Assembly: GCA_020073665.1 (NCBI GenBank) | Contig: JAIQEU010000004.1 | Location: forward strand, 1 to 64,000 | Reading direction: 5' to 3' | Origin: Terriglobia bacterium | GTDB taxonomy: Bacteria > Acidobacteriota > Terriglobia > Terriglobales > Acidobacteriaceae | Length of the DNA: 64,000 nt | Shown here: one piece after another, positions 44,714 through 53,929 of the stretch | Numbering within the stretch: the stretch's first letter is position 1 | Layout of the letters: every line of letters begins with the position of its first letter | Made by a program: the position numbers and the translations under genes | The notes under the pieces: model-generated | Seen by the model: the letters and a program-made list of their open reading frames with translations, nothing else | The model's database searches: none | What the model was told of the DNA's origin: nothing

Positions 44714-46942
44714 CTACCACAGCAGATACCAGCGCTCCGGCTTCAGCCAGCGGCGGCGGATCGCATAATACTCGTTGACCGGCCGGTCGTCTACCAAGGC
44801 TGGCGCGTGGGGTTCCTCCGCGATCATCTCATCGAGCGTCAATTCGCGACTCATCACATTGCTATACTGGCGTTCCGGCGTGGATTCCGGCCCCCATTCC
44901 ATCATGTCCGCGACGGCGCTGGCCGGCATGTGCAGCACTAATTCCGCGGTGGTCCAGTTGGGCAGCGGTTGGCTGCTAGCGATGAAGTGAAAACCCCAGC
45001 CTCCCAGGGAGTGGAACACCCGCACATAGGGAAACGATTCCTTCAGGGCTCGGGCCACCGAGGCCTGGACCACGGAGTCCCCGAAGGGCAGCCACTGCTG
45101 CAAGATTCCGTCTGGCCGCAAGCGCGGCTTGATCACTGCGTAAAACTCTTTCGAGTAGAGCATGCTGGAACCGGCGGCTTCGACCGGCGGCGGGGGATCA
45201 ATGGTGATCACATCATATTGCTGCGAAGTTCGTTCCAAGTACCGCCGGCCATCGTCAATCACCACGTGCGACAGCGGCGACTTCAAAAGCTCTGGAGCAT
45301 CGGCATGGTAATACCAGAACATCTTGGGGACGCTGGGCACCAGTTCCACCGCGGTAGTCGGAATCTTCCAGGAAAGTAGGGAGCGGTAGGTCGTCCCCAT
45401 GCCGAAGCACACCACCAGCGCGTTCTGCGGGGGATGGCGGAGGAAGGCCAGCGGCATGTGCGCCATCATCTTGGTGATGGGCGTCAGAAACGTGATACCC
45501 ACGCCGTTGACCAGCAGCCGTTTCTGCATGTTCTGGCCGGTCGCGATGATAGTTGCGGTGTTGTCACGCATGACTACGTGGGGATTAAACAGGTCCTCAT
45601 AACCTTGGCTGGTGAACACCAGCACCACGGCGGCCACGACGACAGCGTAAGGAATCAAGCGCTGCCAGACGGCCCGCGCTTGGGCTCTGCTGCGTCGCGG
45701 CGCTTTCGCACGCGGCTGCGTTTCCTCCAGGCCCGAGGACCATCCCGGGTAAAGCCCCAGCAAGAGCCAGGGCAGCGCCAGCAGCACCAGCACCCAGCGT
45801 TCGCTGAGCAACGGCAACAGCAGGAAACCGGAGAGCAACGGCCCAACAATGCAACCCAATACGTTCACCGCATAGGCGCGTCCGGCGTGATCGGGATCGC
45901 CTCCGGACCAGCGGTCCACCAGCATGGGCGTCACAAACCCCAGGATGCCGGAGAACGGTGCGATGCCAATCACCAGCCGCCATGACCTGGCCATATGCAG
46001 GTGCGGGTCGGCAGTCATCAGGGGAAACAGGGCACACAAGCCCAGGACCATCCAAACCAGTTTTTCTTCCTGCTGGTGCGTGCGGCTCCACACCCGGTAC
46101 ACGCGCGATCCGGCGAAGGTAGCTAACAAGTAGAGAGCCAGGATGCTGGCAAACGCGTATACCACCGTGCCTACGTAGGGCGTGAACTGCCGGATCCAGA
46201 CCACCTCCATGCCCATGCTGGTCAGGCCGGTAGTGAACAGCAACGCCAGCAAGGTCCGGCTTCCCACGGGTCCGGCGGTTGGCGTGGCAACGCTGGCAGC
46301 AGCCGAAGACGCAGTTCCTGCCTCCGCCGGCTGGCTGAAAGTCAGGGCCATGGCCGAAGCCGCCAATACCCCGTTCAAGATGGCGCCAACCCTCAGGGTG
46401 CCGTGGAAACCGTTCAGTTCAATCAGCAACAGCGGCAGGGTCGCGCCCGCCACGGCGCCCAGTACGTTCGCCAGATACAGAAAACTGAAAGACCGTTGTG
46501 ATTCCTGCCGGAAACTGTTTCGAATGGCCAGCATGGCCACCGGGATGGTCGCACCCATGCAGGCGCACCAGGGAACCAGAGTCAGCGCCACCCACACTCC
46601 GGAGGCGAGGTAGTAGGTCCCTGAAGACGACAAGGTGACCCGCTCCAGGAGGTTCCGCCCCCACAGCAGTTCGTAGGGCACGAGGATGGCGGAAACCCCA
46701 ATCAACAGCTCAATCAGAGCGTACAGGCGCAACGCGGGGAACTTGATCTGGGCTCCATGTCTCCGGATCAGATAGCCGCTCAACCACGAACCCAGGCCCA
46801 GGCCGGCCATAAACATGGAAAGCACAATCGAAACCAAAGCGCTGGTAACTCCGAATTGCGCCATCGCCAGCCGCAGCCAGACCAGTTCGTACAAGACGCT
46901 GCAGAATCCTGAGACGAAAAAGAACACAAAGAACCAACGCAT
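44714..46942 (-). CDS. Membrane protein with spermidine synthase-like domain
   Basis: A 742-residue protein. The N-terminal ~450 residues hold about a dozen membrane segments, beginning FFVSGFCSVLYELVWLRLAM, the mark of fused membrane spermidine-synthase-like proteins. The C-terminal part (about 480-700) is a methyltransferase-fold domain: ALVVCFGMGTTYRSLL, HVVIDDGRRYLERTSQQYDV and ITIDPPPPVEAAG. True spermidine synthases are soluble; what such fusions make is not established. It converges with the DUF2007 gene, 45 bases apart. Confidence 0.85.
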   Translation of the reverse strand: MRWFFVFFFVSGFCSVLYELVWLRLAMAQFGVTSALVSIVLSMFMAGLGLGSWLSGYLIRRHGAQIKFPALRLYALIELLIGVSAILVPYELLWGRNLLERVTLSSSGTYYLASGVWVALTLVPWCACMGATIPVAMLAIRNSFRQESQRSFSFLYLANVLGAVAGATLPLLLIELNGFHGTLRVGAILNGVLAASAMALTFSQPAEAGTASSAAASVATPTAGPVGSRTLLALLFTTGLTSMGMEVVWIRQFTPYVGTVVYAFASILALYLLATFAGSRVYRVWSRTHQQEEKLVWMVLGLCALFPLMTADPHLHMARSWRLVIGIAPFSGILGFVTPMLVDRWSGGDPDHAGRAYAVNVLGCIVGPLLSGFLLLPLLSERWVLVLLALPWLLLGLYPGWSSGLEETQPRAKAPRRSRAQARAVWQRLIPYAVVVAAVVLVFTSQGYEDLFNPHVVMRDNTATIIATGQNMQKRLLVNGVGITFLTPITKMMAHMPLAFLRHPPQNALVVCFGMGTTYRSLLSWKIPTTAVELVPSVPKMFWYYHADAPELLKSPLSHVVIDDGRRYLERTSQQYDVITIDPPPPVEAAGSSMLYSKEFYAVIKPRLRPDGILQQWLPFGDSVVQASVARALKESFPYVRVFHSLGGWGFHFIASSQPLPNWTTAELVLHMPASAVADMMEWGPESTPERQYSNVMSRELTLDEMIAEEPHAPALVDDRPVNEYYAIRRRWLKPERWYLLW

Positions 46943-47080
46943 GAAGGCTCCCTCGCGTCGCGAACTGCAAAAAGAAATTTTCAGCTGATGAACTGGGATG
47001 AGACCACAGAATCCGGTGCAGGCGCAATAGCTCGGGGAGAACCCGTCAGCCGCAGATGGAGGCCTGAACCGGAGTTTGGC

Positions 47081-47512
47081 TCAGCGCGGTGCACGCTCGA
47101 ATCCCAAGCGGATGACGTCGGCGGTATCTTCGGCCAGCCGAAGCTGGCCCGCCTCTCGCTGCGTGAACCACCCCACCTCGGCGGCATCGCCCCCGGCTTG
47201 CAGTTCGCCCGAAATACGCCGGCACAGGAAATCAATCAGAACATAGTGATACAGGATGCGGCCACCTTGGTCGCGCACTACCCGGTCGTACACGCCCAGC
47301 AGGTCGGCAGGCTCGACCGTAAGGCCGGTCTCTTCCCAGGCTTCCCGCCCGGCCGCCTCGCGCAACATCTCACCCACTTCCAGCACGCCCCCGGGGATGG
47401 ACCACTCCCCGGCCCGCGGCGGGTTTCCGCGCTTCACCAACACTACGCGGTCCTGCTCGATGATGATCGCGCCCACTCCGACAAAGGGCGTCTGCGGATA
47501 TTCACGCTTCAT
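47081..47512 (-). CDS. NUDIX hydrolase
   Basis: A 143-residue hydrolase of nucleoside-diphosphate-linked compounds. The Nudix box reads GGVLEVGEMLREAAGREAWE followed by ETG, with all metal-binding Glu present. VLVKRGNPPRAGEWSIPGG is the typical lead-in. ATG 47512 (MKREYPQTPFVGVG) is preferred over one twelve codons upstream, as MKREYP is a common start in this group. Substrate not predictable. It is divergent from ligD, which begins 114 bases away. Confidence 0.92.
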   Translation of the reverse strand: MKREYPQTPFVGVGAIIIEQDRVVLVKRGNPPRAGEWSIPGGVLEVGEMLREAAGREAWEETGLTVEPADLLGVYDRVVRDQGGRILYHYVLIDFLCRRISGELQAGGDAAEVGWFTQREAGQLRLAEDTADVIRLGFERAPR

Positions 47513-47625
47513 GCCGGGCTGAATCAGCTGACCAGCGATTCTAATCAAAACCCGGCCGACGGTATAGCATCGCGCCGGGGCTCTCTCTCGTGCTGCTTGG
47601 CGCCATTCGTGGTTAGAATGCTTTT

Positions 47626-49491
47626 GTGTCCTTAGAAGAGTACAAGCGAAAACGCCGCTTCGAAGAGACTCCCGAGCCTCCGCCGCAGGTGGAGAAGAAA
47701 AGCAAGCACCGCTACGTGGTGCAGAAACATCGTGCCACGCGCCTGCACTATGACTTCCGCCTGGAGATGGAGGGCGTGCTCAAGTCGTGGGCCGTGCCCA
47801 AGGGACCGTCCCTCGACCCCGCTGACAAGCGCCTGGCGATGGCAGTCGAGGACCATCCGGTCTCGTATTTTGATTTTGAAGGCACCATCCCCGAAGGCAA
47901 CTATGGTGCGGGCACGGTCATGGTGTGGGATGTGGGCACCTGGGAGCCGCTTTCCCCCACGCCGGTAAATGGCAAGTTCGTTCCCGGAACCGACGCCGAA
48001 GCCTCGGCCATGCTGCGCAAAGGCGATTTCAAAATCCGCCTGCATGGCCAGCGGATCAAGGGAGACTTCGCGCTGATTCACATCAAAGCCCGCCGCCCGG
48101 GAGGCAAGGGGAATGAGTGGCTGTTGATCAAGAAACAGGATGATGAGGCAGTCGCAGGCTACGACATCGAGCAGTACGACAGTTCGGTGCTGAGCCAGCG
48201 CACCATGGCACAGATCGGAGGCGACAAGGATTCAGCCGAATGGAAAAGCAGCCGCCCTGCATCTCGCCGCACTTCCAAGGCCGCCTGGTTAGAGGAAACC
48301 CTGGCCAAGCTGGATAAGAAAAAAAAACAAGTAGCCACGGAGGGCCGAGAGCAACACAGAGGAAACAAAGAGGCAAAAGCTAAGCCGTCCGGGTCCGCAT
48401 CCCCGACACCCTCCGGTAGTGGGAAGACAAAGAAAGCTTCCTCTGCGTCCTCCGTGTCCTCCATCGTTAAGTCCCTTAAGGGTGCGGTGCAGAGTTCCAT
48501 GCCCGCGTCCATCCACCCCATGCTGGCCACCTCGACCGAAAAACCGTTCGACGATCCGGAGTGGCTGTTCGAAATCAAGTGGGATGGATACCGCGCCGTG
48601 GCCTTCGTTGACCATGGCAAAGTGCGCCTGGTCTCGCGTAACCAGAACGACCTGACCGGGCAATTCCCTGAGTTGCAGGAACTGCCGGCGTTTCTCAAGG
48701 CGCGTACCGCCATCCTGGATGGTGAGATAGTTGCGCTCGATGAAGCTGGCCGCTCCTCGTTCAGCTTGATGCAACAGCGCGCTGGCTTGCGGGGTAGCGA
48801 CCGCCGTACTGCGGCGCGGGCCGACGTGCCCGTCCTCTATTACCTTTTCGACCTGCTGTACCTTGACGGCTTCGACCTGCGCCGGGTACCGCTGGAAGAG
48901 CGCAAGCGGGCCCTGCAGGCAATCCTCGTCCCCAGCGACGTGGCGCGCTTTTCCGATCATTTCCCGGGCCAAGGCGTCGTCCTGTTCGAGGCCGCGAAGC
49001 AAAAAGGGCTGGAGGGAATTCTGGCCAAACGCCGGTCGAGCCATTACCAGGAACGCCGCGGCCAGGACTGGCTCAAGATCAAAATCACCCAAACCCTCGA
49101 TTGCGTGGTTGGCGGCTATGTTGAACCGGAAGGGAGCCGGCAATACTTCGGCTCGCTGGTGCTGGGTCTGTACGACCAGAAGCGGCAACTCGTCCACGTG
49201 GGCCAGGCGGGCAGCGGGTTCGATCAGAAGACGCTGAGGGAAATCTGGGAACGCCTGGATCCGCTGCAGAGCAAGCGCAACCCGTTCTATGGCGAAGTGG
49301 ATGCAGGCAAGGCGCATTGGGTGAAGCCGGAACTGGTCGCCGAAATCAAGTTCGCAGAATGGACCCACGAGACATCCGAAAGCAGCCCCAAACTGCGTGC
49401 TCCGGTTTTCCTGCGGCTTCGCGATGACAAGAATCCAAGAGATTGCACCTTGGAGCAGCCTGTCGGCCCCTTGACCGCCACTGGCCACTGA
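47626..49491 (+). CDS. ligD: ATP-dependent DNA ligase LigD (phosphoesterase and ligase domains)
   Basis: A 621-residue two-domain LigD for non-homologous end joining. Residues about 20-175 are the 3'-phosphoesterase domain (FVVQKHRATRLHYDFRLEM-type start; GPSLDPADKRLAMAVEDHP; EGNYGAGTVMVWD). The ligase domain has K318 in EIKWDGYRAV as the AMP-binding lysine, and an OB-fold follows. The primase-polymerase domain of longer LigD forms is absent, and no ku gene is in the window. The start is a GTG. The linker (about 225-285) is Lys/Ser/Ala-rich and is encoded by an inserted repeat and an A9 run. Confidence 0.93.
   Translation: MSLEEYKRKRRFEETPEPPPQVEKKSKHRYVVQKHRATRLHYDFRLEMEGVLKSWAVPKGPSLDPADKRLAMAVEDHPVSYFDFEGTIPEGNYGAGTVMVWDVGTWEPLSPTPVNGKFVPGTDAEASAMLRKGDFKIRLHGQRIKGDFALIHIKARRPGGKGNEWLLIKKQDDEAVAGYDIEQYDSSVLSQRTMAQIGGDKDSAEWKSSRPASRRTSKAAWLEETLAKLDKKKKQVATEGREQHRGNKEAKAKPSGSASPTPSGSGKTKKASSASSVSSIVKSLKGAVQSSMPASIHPMLATSTEKPFDDPEWLFEIKWDGYRAVAFVDHGKVRLVSRNQNDLTGQFPELQELPAFLKARTAILDGEIVALDEAGRSSFSLMQQRAGLRGSDRRTAARADVPVLYYLFDLLYLDGFDLRRVPLEERKRALQAILVPSDVARFSDHFPGQGVVLFEAAKQKGLEGILAKRRSSHYQERRGQDWLKIKITQTLDCVVGGYVEPEGSRQYFGSLVLGLYDQKRQLVHVGQAGSGFDQKTLREIWERLDPLQSKRNPFYGEVDAGKAHWVKPELVAEIKFAEWTHETSESSPKLRAPVFLRLRDDKNPRDCTLEQPVGPLTATGH
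48333..48465. repeat. CCACGGAGG...CCTCCGTG inverted repeat inside the ligD linker
   Basis: GCCACGGAGGGCCGAGAGCA followed by ACACAGAGGAAACAAAGAGG at the left, and CCTCTGCGTCCTCCGTGTCC at the right, are opposed copies of a CCACGGAGGACACAGAGG-type element. It is translated as the LigD linker. Nine A in a row stand just before it (48319-48327). Confidence 0.65.
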
Positions 49492-49519
49492 CCGAATTCG
49501 GACGTATATTAAAAATCTT

Positions 49520-51526
49520 ATGTCTCGACCCTCTCCCGGTGGTGGGGCACGGAGATCGTCACCGCGTGCAGGCAAACCTTCCGCTGGGACCGTTCTGCCA
49601 CAGGAACTCCTGGAGACCGTTCCCGATGCCCTGGTAGCGGTGGACCAGGACGGAATCATCGTCCAGGTCAACTCGCAAACCGAAACGCTGTTCGGGTATT
49701 CCCGGAACCAATTGATTGGCCAGAAAATCGAGATGCTGGTTCCGGAGCGTTATCGCCCGCGCCACCATCAGCATCGCGCCGATTTTGCGGAGCAGCCCAA
49801 GATTCGCCGCATGGGAGCAGGGCTGGATCTCCAGGGCACGCGCCGGGACGGCTCAGAGTTCCCCGTGGAGATCAGTTTGAGTCCCGTGTCCACACCACAG
49901 GGAATGCTGGTGTTGAGTGTCATCCGCGACATCAGCGATCGCAAGAAGATCGAAGACGAGCTGCGCCGAGCCCATGAAGAACTGTCTCGCCGGACGAACC
50001 AGCAGCTTTGGGAGTATCGCACCACGCTGGCGGCCATTATCGATTCGTCCCAGGACGCCATCATCGGCAAAGATCTGGACGGCACCATTACCGCCTGGAA
50101 TAAGGGCGCCGAACGCATCTACGGGTACACGGCGGAAGAGATGGTGGGAAAATCGATCTCCGTGATCGTTCCCAAGGATCATCCGGATGATATTCCTGGG
50201 ATTCTACAGAAGATTCAGCGCGGCGAGATCGTCGAGCACTATGAAGCGCTGCGGGTGACCAAGGACGGGCGGCACGTGAACATTTCGTTGTCGGTGTCGC
50301 CCATGCGCGACAGCGACGGCAAGATTCTGGGAGCGTCTGCGATTGGACGCGACGTTACCGCCCACAAGCGAGCCGAGGCCCAGCTGCGGCAAGCCCAAAA
50401 GATGGAAGCCGTGGGACGGCTGGCGGGTGGAGTCGCGCACGACTTCAACAACATCCTGGGTATCATTACGGCTTGTACTGAACTCCTTCGCGACCGGGTC
50501 GACCCCAAGGCGAAGTCAACGCAGTACATCGAGAACATCATGAAGGCTGCCGAACGGGGAGCGAACTTGACCCGGCAGTTGCTGGCCTTCAGCCGCCAGC
50601 AGGTCGTCCAGCCCAGAGTGCTTGACTTGAATGAGCGGTTAAAGGAGATCGTCAAGCTGCTGCGTCCATTGATGGGAGATGATGTCGAGATTCTGATTGC
50701 GCCGCGATCAACCACGGCCCTGGTCGAAGTCGATCCCGGCCAGTTCGATCAAATCGTGTTGAACCTGGCCGTCAACGCGCGCGACGCGATGCCTCGCGGT
50801 GGCAAGTTGATCGTGGAAACCTCGACCATGGAATTCGACCAAGCCTTCGCCGAACAGCACCCACCCATGACTGCCGGCAAGTATGTCCTGCTGGCAGTGA
50901 GTGATACCGGATTCGGCATGGACGAGGCAACGGTGGCACGCATCTTCGAACCCTTCTTCACCACCAAGGAAATGGGAAAAGGGACAGGGTTAGGACTGGC
51001 GACGGTGTATGGCATTGTCCGGCAGAGCGGCGGATACATCTGGGTCTACAGTGAACCGGGCCGCGGAACGACGTTCAAGACCTATCTACCCTGCGCGGAT
51101 CATAAGGTCGGGCTGCTGTCGAAGCCGGAGGCAGAAACGGTCCCTCCCAAGCGTCACGGGACCACCATCCTGCTGGTCGAGGACGACGAAATCATGCGGG
51201 ACTTGACCGGGCAGATGCTGGAGGAACACGGTTACACCGTCATCCAGGCGAAGGACGGGAACTCCGCCCTCGAATCCATCGCGGCCAATGGGCGAGTCGA
51301 TCTGATGTTGACCGACGTAGTCATGCGGGGCATGGGCGGACCCGAACTGGTGCGCCGTTTGAGCCCTACGCACCCCGGCATGAAAGTGGTCTATATGTCG
51401 GGGTACACGGGAGAGCTGATCGCGGAACATGACGCCATGCAACCTGGGATCACGCTGCTGGAAAAGCCGTTTACCCGGGCCGCTCTGCTGAAAGCGATTC
51501 ACGCGGTTCTGGAATCGGGGACCTAG
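49520..51526 (+). CDS. PAS-domain hybrid histidine kinase
   Basis: A 668-residue cytoplasmic sensor without membrane segments. Two PAS domains (about 30-150 and 170-290: VDQDGIIVQVNSQTETLFGY; DLDGTITAWNKGAERIYGY) each end in a PAC stretch. HisKA has GGVAHDFNNIL with H307. The ATPase domain has NLAVNARDAM (N box) and GTGLGLATVYGIV. A receiver follows with LTDVVMRG, phospho-acceptor D599. It would pass phosphate from H307 to its own receiver and on to a partner, not evident here. The Crp/Fnr gene is next on the same strand. Confidence 0.92.
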   Translation: MSRPSPGGGARRSSPRAGKPSAGTVLPQELLETVPDALVAVDQDGIIVQVNSQTETLFGYSRNQLIGQKIEMLVPERYRPRHHQHRADFAEQPKIRRMGAGLDLQGTRRDGSEFPVEISLSPVSTPQGMLVLSVIRDISDRKKIEDELRRAHEELSRRTNQQLWEYRTTLAAIIDSSQDAIIGKDLDGTITAWNKGAERIYGYTAEEMVGKSISVIVPKDHPDDIPGILQKIQRGEIVEHYEALRVTKDGRHVNISLSVSPMRDSDGKILGASAIGRDVTAHKRAEAQLRQAQKMEAVGRLAGGVAHDFNNILGIITACTELLRDRVDPKAKSTQYIENIMKAAERGANLTRQLLAFSRQQVVQPRVLDLNERLKEIVKLLRPLMGDDVEILIAPRSTTALVEVDPGQFDQIVLNLAVNARDAMPRGGKLIVETSTMEFDQAFAEQHPPMTAGKYVLLAVSDTGFGMDEATVARIFEPFFTTKEMGKGTGLGLATVYGIVRQSGGYIWVYSEPGRGTTFKTYLPCADHKVGLLSKPEAETVPPKRHGTTILLVEDDEIMRDLTGQMLEEHGYTVIQAKDGNSALESIAANGRVDLMLTDVVMRGMGGPELVRRLSPTHPGMKVVYMSGYTGELIAEHDAMQPGITLLEKPFTRAALLKAIHAVLESGT

Positions 51527-51602
51527 TCCCCAGCCCCACTCTGTCCGTCCCCCTGCCATCCTCCACCCGCTGCGGGTAACCCGCGGTAACGTCACGCATC
51601 GG

Positions 51603-51618
51603 AGTGATTGAGATCACT
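51603..51618. promoter_or_regulatory. Crp/Fnr-type palindrome upstream of the Crp/Fnr gene
   Basis: AGTGAT-TGAG-ATCACT has perfect six-base arms and fits the Crp form TGTGA-N6-TCACA at eight of ten arm positions. It lies 190 bases before the regulator's start codon, a position that suits autoregulation. Confidence 0.5.
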
Positions 51619-51808
51619 CAGTACTGTGGCAAATAACCCATGGCCACCCCTGCCAGCCCCCACTTCGTCGGCTGGGCCACCGCGACGAGACTTCGCAACA
51701 CTCGTGTTTTGTTGCGCTTATAACCATCTTGCTCTCGTGCCCTGGGCCTGGCAACAACGGACCCCGAGTTGCCTTTACCTAGTTCCGGAAGCACTGAAAG
51801 GTGGCTAT

Positions 51809-52603
51809 ATGGCGAGTCCACAAGCTGCAATCGCAACCCGCACCGCATTTTCGCAGATTCAGTTCACGACCGATGTCGAACCGAGGACCAACCTGCCCTA
51901 CGGTCTGCCCATCGTTGACAACTGCTCGAGTTGCAAGCTGCGCGGCAGCGGCTTCTTTTGTAGCCTCTCGCAGCCTACTGTGGAGGCGCTAAACCAGATC
52001 AAGCACACGGCATCGTACCCCGAGGGCGCGCTGGTCTTCATGGAAGGCCAGGCTGCTCGTGGCGTTTACATGGTCTGCCAGGGGCGGGTAAAAATGCTTA
52101 CTACCAACAGCGATGGTAAGACGCTCATCCTGAAGATCGCCCAGGCTGGGGAAATTCTGGGCGTGCACTCCGTGGTCACCGGCAAACCTCACGAACTCAC
52201 GGTTGAGACTTTGCAGCCCTGCCAGTTGGCCTTCATCGGGCGCGACGACTTCCTCCGCTTCATCCAGGAACATGGAGACGCTTGCCTGCATGCCACCCAA
52301 CATCTGGGGCGGGACTGCCAATCGGCATACGACGTCATCCGCTCCATCGGTTTGTCCCATTCTGTGTCGGAAAAGCTGGCGCGGCTCTTACTGCAGTGGT
52401 CCGCGGATGCGCGCGTGAGCAATGGCGTGGTTCAACTAAGACTGACGCTCACCCATGAAGAGATAGCCCAGCTGATTGGCTCCTCGCGCGAAACCGTGAC
52501 CCGCACCCTGGGAGATTTCAAGAAGCATAGCGTAATCGAACTGCACGGCTCGGCGTTGCTCATTCGGAACCTGTCCGCGCTGCAGAAACTGGCTGCCGGG
52601 TAA
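51809..52603 (+). CDS. Crp/Fnr family transcriptional regulator with N-terminal cysteines
   Basis: A 264-residue regulator. An N-terminal extension has C39-x2-C42-x8-C51 (DNCSSCKLRGSGFFC), reminiscent of the iron-sulphur cysteines of FNR. A cyclic-nucleotide-binding-type beta-roll spans about 60-170, and the C-terminal helix-turn-helix reads LTHEEIAQLIGSSRETVTRT. The recognition helix has R-E-x3-R as in E. coli CRP, which predicts binding to GTGA half-sites. ATG 51809 (MASPQAAIA) follows GAAAGGTGG; the frame is open further upstream but without a good start. Confidence 0.9.
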   Translation: MASPQAAIATRTAFSQIQFTTDVEPRTNLPYGLPIVDNCSSCKLRGSGFFCSLSQPTVEALNQIKHTASYPEGALVFMEGQAARGVYMVCQGRVKMLTTNSDGKTLILKIAQAGEILGVHSVVTGKPHELTVETLQPCQLAFIGRDDFLRFIQEHGDACLHATQHLGRDCQSAYDVIRSIGLSHSVSEKLARLLLQWSADARVSNGVVQLRLTLTHEEIAQLIGSSRETVTRTLGDFKKHSVIELHGSALLIRNLSALQKLAAG

Positions 52604-52700
52604 AAGGTGTCACTGCGGTACCTGGTGCTGGTCGCAGGCAGATGGGGGCTTACCATCATCGTCAGCCCGGCTACCAGCTACCTCTACTCCCTGCTCACTC

Positions 52701-53726
52701 CTACTTGATCTCCTTCATCGGCAGCAGGGAGCCGTAGTCTCTTCCGGAAGGTTCCACGGCGCGGGCAACCACTCCGGCGAAGGCGTCGCGGTATTCGGGA
52801 TACTTCCCTACCAACGCCTTGATCACCACCATGTTTTCCTGGAAGGTCAGGGTGGTGTTGGAGACATCGGCGGCCTGGTACTTCACGACCAGGTCGAGGT
52901 CGTTGCCCACCGGTTCGGGAAAAATCGCGATCAGCTTGTAGATTTTGGCGCCCACGGCAAGATCGATGGGACTGCTGCTGGAGGGCAGGTCCGCCGGCTT
53001 CACCGCCTCCATCTCATCATAGAGTTTGTCGGTCACCAAGGTGCTCATAAAGGGCACTGGCGACAGCAGTTCGCGCGCTTGGAGGAAATAGAACCAGGCA
53101 TTGCGGACTTGCCCCTTGGCCTTGTATGCGCGAGCTTGATCGGCCAACCACTTGCCGTCGTGGCCAGCGACCTGCGACGCTTTCATGTACAGTCCGCCCA
53201 GCTTCCACTCGCTTCCCTGCTGTTGCAGGACGAACGAGACCGTATAGGCTCCCTTGGGAGTGGCCACATCCAATACGTCGACGGCATAAGATCCCGGCGG
53301 TAGGTTTGGGATCACGAACACCGCGCTATTGGCGGTTTGGCCATCTGCGCGAAATACCCCGCATAAGAACTCGGCCCGCTCCAGGGGCGCCGTACCCTCC
53401 GCTTTCAAAAGGAAGGGCGCACGCGGGGCGGGCTGCGCTCCGGCAAAGTTCGCCTGATTGTCCTTGACCGCTGCCTCAACCCCAGAAAAATCGGAGGCCA
53501 GGCTGGCAATTGAGTTCTGCCGCAACCCGGCTGCGTCGCCCCGGGACACCATGTCAAAGTAACGCTTGGCAGTGTTCACCATCGCGGAGCGGGTGGCCTC
53601 GTCCAGATCGCTGTCCGACGCGCACGATTGGGCCTGGACCGATCCCGTCCAGCCCAGCGCCACGCCCAGCAGAGCAGTGCCGAACCCACGCCGTATCCGC
53701 CGCGATTTGTGCAACCAGGTTTTCAT
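52701..53726 (-). CDS. Hypothetical secreted protein
   Basis: A 341-residue protein with a signal peptide (FGTALLGVALGWTGSVQAQS). After it, EATRSAMVNTAKRYFDMVSR resembles the start of an NTF2-like or lumazine-binding fold domain, followed by beta-rich sequence (GSYAVDVLDVATPKGAYTVS) and a helical stretch with WLADQARAYKAKGQVRNAWF, like a single TPR unit. No family was recognised with confidence. It is divergent from lemA, so the two share a promoter region. Confidence 0.65.
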   Translation of the reverse strand: MKTWLHKSRRIRRGFGTALLGVALGWTGSVQAQSCASDSDLDEATRSAMVNTAKRYFDMVSRGDAAGLRQNSIASLASDFSGVEAAVKDNQANFAGAQPAPRAPFLLKAEGTAPLERAEFLCGVFRADGQTANSAVFVIPNLPPGSYAVDVLDVATPKGAYTVSFVLQQQGSEWKLGGLYMKASQVAGHDGKWLADQARAYKAKGQVRNAWFYFLQARELLSPVPFMSTLVTDKLYDEMEAVKPADLPSSSSPIDLAVGAKIYKLIAIFPEPVGNDLDLVVKYQAADVSNTTLTFQENMVVIKALVGKYPEYRDAFAGVVARAVEPSGRDYGSLLPMKEIK

Positions 53727-53929
53727 GCTGCAGGGTACCTACTCGCCTTCCCACCCGCCTATACCCCACACATCTTACGATGCCCGCTGCGCTCCTTGGG
53801 GTGCAATGTGCAAGCGGTTGCCTTCGGCGTACACCGTGGTCCGGGGTCGCGATCCGGCGGCGATTGCGCCCGCTTCCCCCCTGTGTTACCGTCCCTTTGA
53901 TCCCCACGTTGTGAATGAGGGAGGGAATA

